From Candidatus Thorarchaeota archaeon (GTDB lineage Archaea > Asgardarchaeota > Thorarchaeia > Thorarchaeales > Thorarchaeaceae): a stretch of DNA of 5,547 nucleotides. Below the pieces are notes generated by a model, which had not been told where the DNA came from, ran no database searches, and saw only the letters and a list, made by a program, of their open reading frames with translations. How positions within the stretch are numbered: the first letter of the stretch is position 1; the number at the start of each line of letters is the position of its first letter. The position numbers and the translations under genes are program-made. The stretch is taken from the NCBI GenBank assembly GCA_016840245.1, contig JAEOST010000275.1, positions 1 through 5,547 on the forward strand, written 5' to 3'. Positions 5,204-5,547 of the stretch are shown piece after piece.

Positions 5204-5547
5204 TTGGCGGAGCAGAAGGAAGAAGTCCTCCCTGTTATTCATCTTCGGATTCGAGTTTCGAGACCAATTGATGAAGTATGGGAGAAGTTTCTGGATCCTA
5301 TCATCATGCTTCAATGGCTGGGTGATGAGATTAGTGCAGATGTTAGAGTTGGAGGCACTATCAGATTCCTAGGACCAAATGCACCTACAACACCTGAACT
5401 CGCAAACTACTGGGACATCAAGGAGGTCAAGGAGCGGAAAGTACTGCTCCTCAGCTGGAGAATAATGGGTGTAGACACTCTACTGGTTATCAGGTTCAAT
5501 CCTATTGGTCCCGGAACAATGATTCAAGTAAATCACGGAGCTGTTCC
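5204..5547 (+). CDS. SRPBCC (AHSA1-like) domain protein, TTG start, 3' end outside window
   Basis: The frame is open from 5126 to the window end, but the first in-frame ATG falls inside the conserved core. The best start is TTG at 5204, with Shine-Dalgarno GAGGT (5190-5194) nine bases upstream. The protein begins MAEQKEEVLPVIHLRIRV; 114 residues are visible. RVSRPIDEVWEKFLDP, then LQWLG, then ADVRVGGTIRF, and later a tryptophan strand (LLLSWRI) and NPIGPGTMIQVNH are the usual succession of the START/Bet v1 fold in the AHSA1 group: first strand, helix with W-x-x-[LF], the 'W' turn, the G-G-x-[FI] strand and the antiparallel sheet. Family members form a hydrophobic cavity that binds lipids or other small ligands; most archaeal ones have no known function. 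A GTG at 5141 in frame would add 21 residues but has no ribosome binding site. The gene is divergent from the surface-protein gene and may share its control region. Confidence 0.8.
   Translation, partial: MAEQKEEVLPVIHLRIRVSRPIDEVWEKFLDPIIMLQWLGDEISADVRVGGTIRFLGPNAPTTPELANYWDIKEVKERKVLLLSWRIMGVDTLLVIRFNPIGPGTMIQVNHGAV

Noticed and set aside
5081..5314. Minus-strand frame of 77 residues at the right end
   Set aside because: It runs antisense through the SRPBCC gene and through the divergent promoter, and encodes nothing recognisable.
5166..5372. Plus-strand frame of 68 residues starting ATG at 5166
   Set aside because: It has no recognisable domain or convincing ribosome binding site, and it overlaps the SRPBCC frame, which shows a clear conserved fold pattern.

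Overview
The window looks like a piece of an archaeal chromosome, most probably from an Asgard archaeon of the Thorarchaeota type. This lineage call is an inference. It rests on archaeal-style TATA boxes, Shine-Dalgarno sites matching the archaeal 16S tail (GGAGGTG-like), and a large secreted protein with one C-terminal anchor helix and many N-glycosylation sequons. Bacterial-style signalling proteins sit beside it. No rRNA, tRNA, CRISPR array or transposase was seen.

Layout, left to right. Bases 1-606 (+) hold the C-terminal part of a sensor histidine kinase; its start lies outside the window. Three minus-strand genes follow, which in transcription order are: a 745-residue secreted, membrane-anchored surface protein (5046-2809); a 443-residue response-regulator-like protein with receiver, coiled-coil, GAF and PAS domains (2641-1310); and a small winged-helix regulator of the GbsR/MarR type (1196-702). 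At the right edge, a plus-strand SRPBCC/AHSA1-type protein begins at about 5204 from a TTG codon and runs off the window. It has no in-frame ATG before its conserved core, so an ATG-based search misses it.

Regulatory DNA. The surface-protein gene and the SRPBCC gene are divergent and share a 157-bp spacer. That spacer holds a TATA-like element, a 12-bp perfect palindrome and a 9-bp inverted repeat whose arms fall near both predicted start sites. The surface-protein gene ends in a 9-bp perfect hairpin followed by a T-tract. A good TATA box precedes the response-regulator gene, and a 16-bp interrupted palindrome lies upstream of the winged-helix gene.

How the parts may work together (inference). 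The kinase and the receiver protein could form a phosphorelay. The receiver protein has no DNA-binding or enzymatic output domain, so it would have to act by protein contact. The winged-helix protein is the only visible DNA-binding factor and could control itself or its neighbours. No complete new system is demonstrated. The most unusual elements are the surface protein built of three repeated modules and the receiver-GAF-PAS protein that lacks an output domain.
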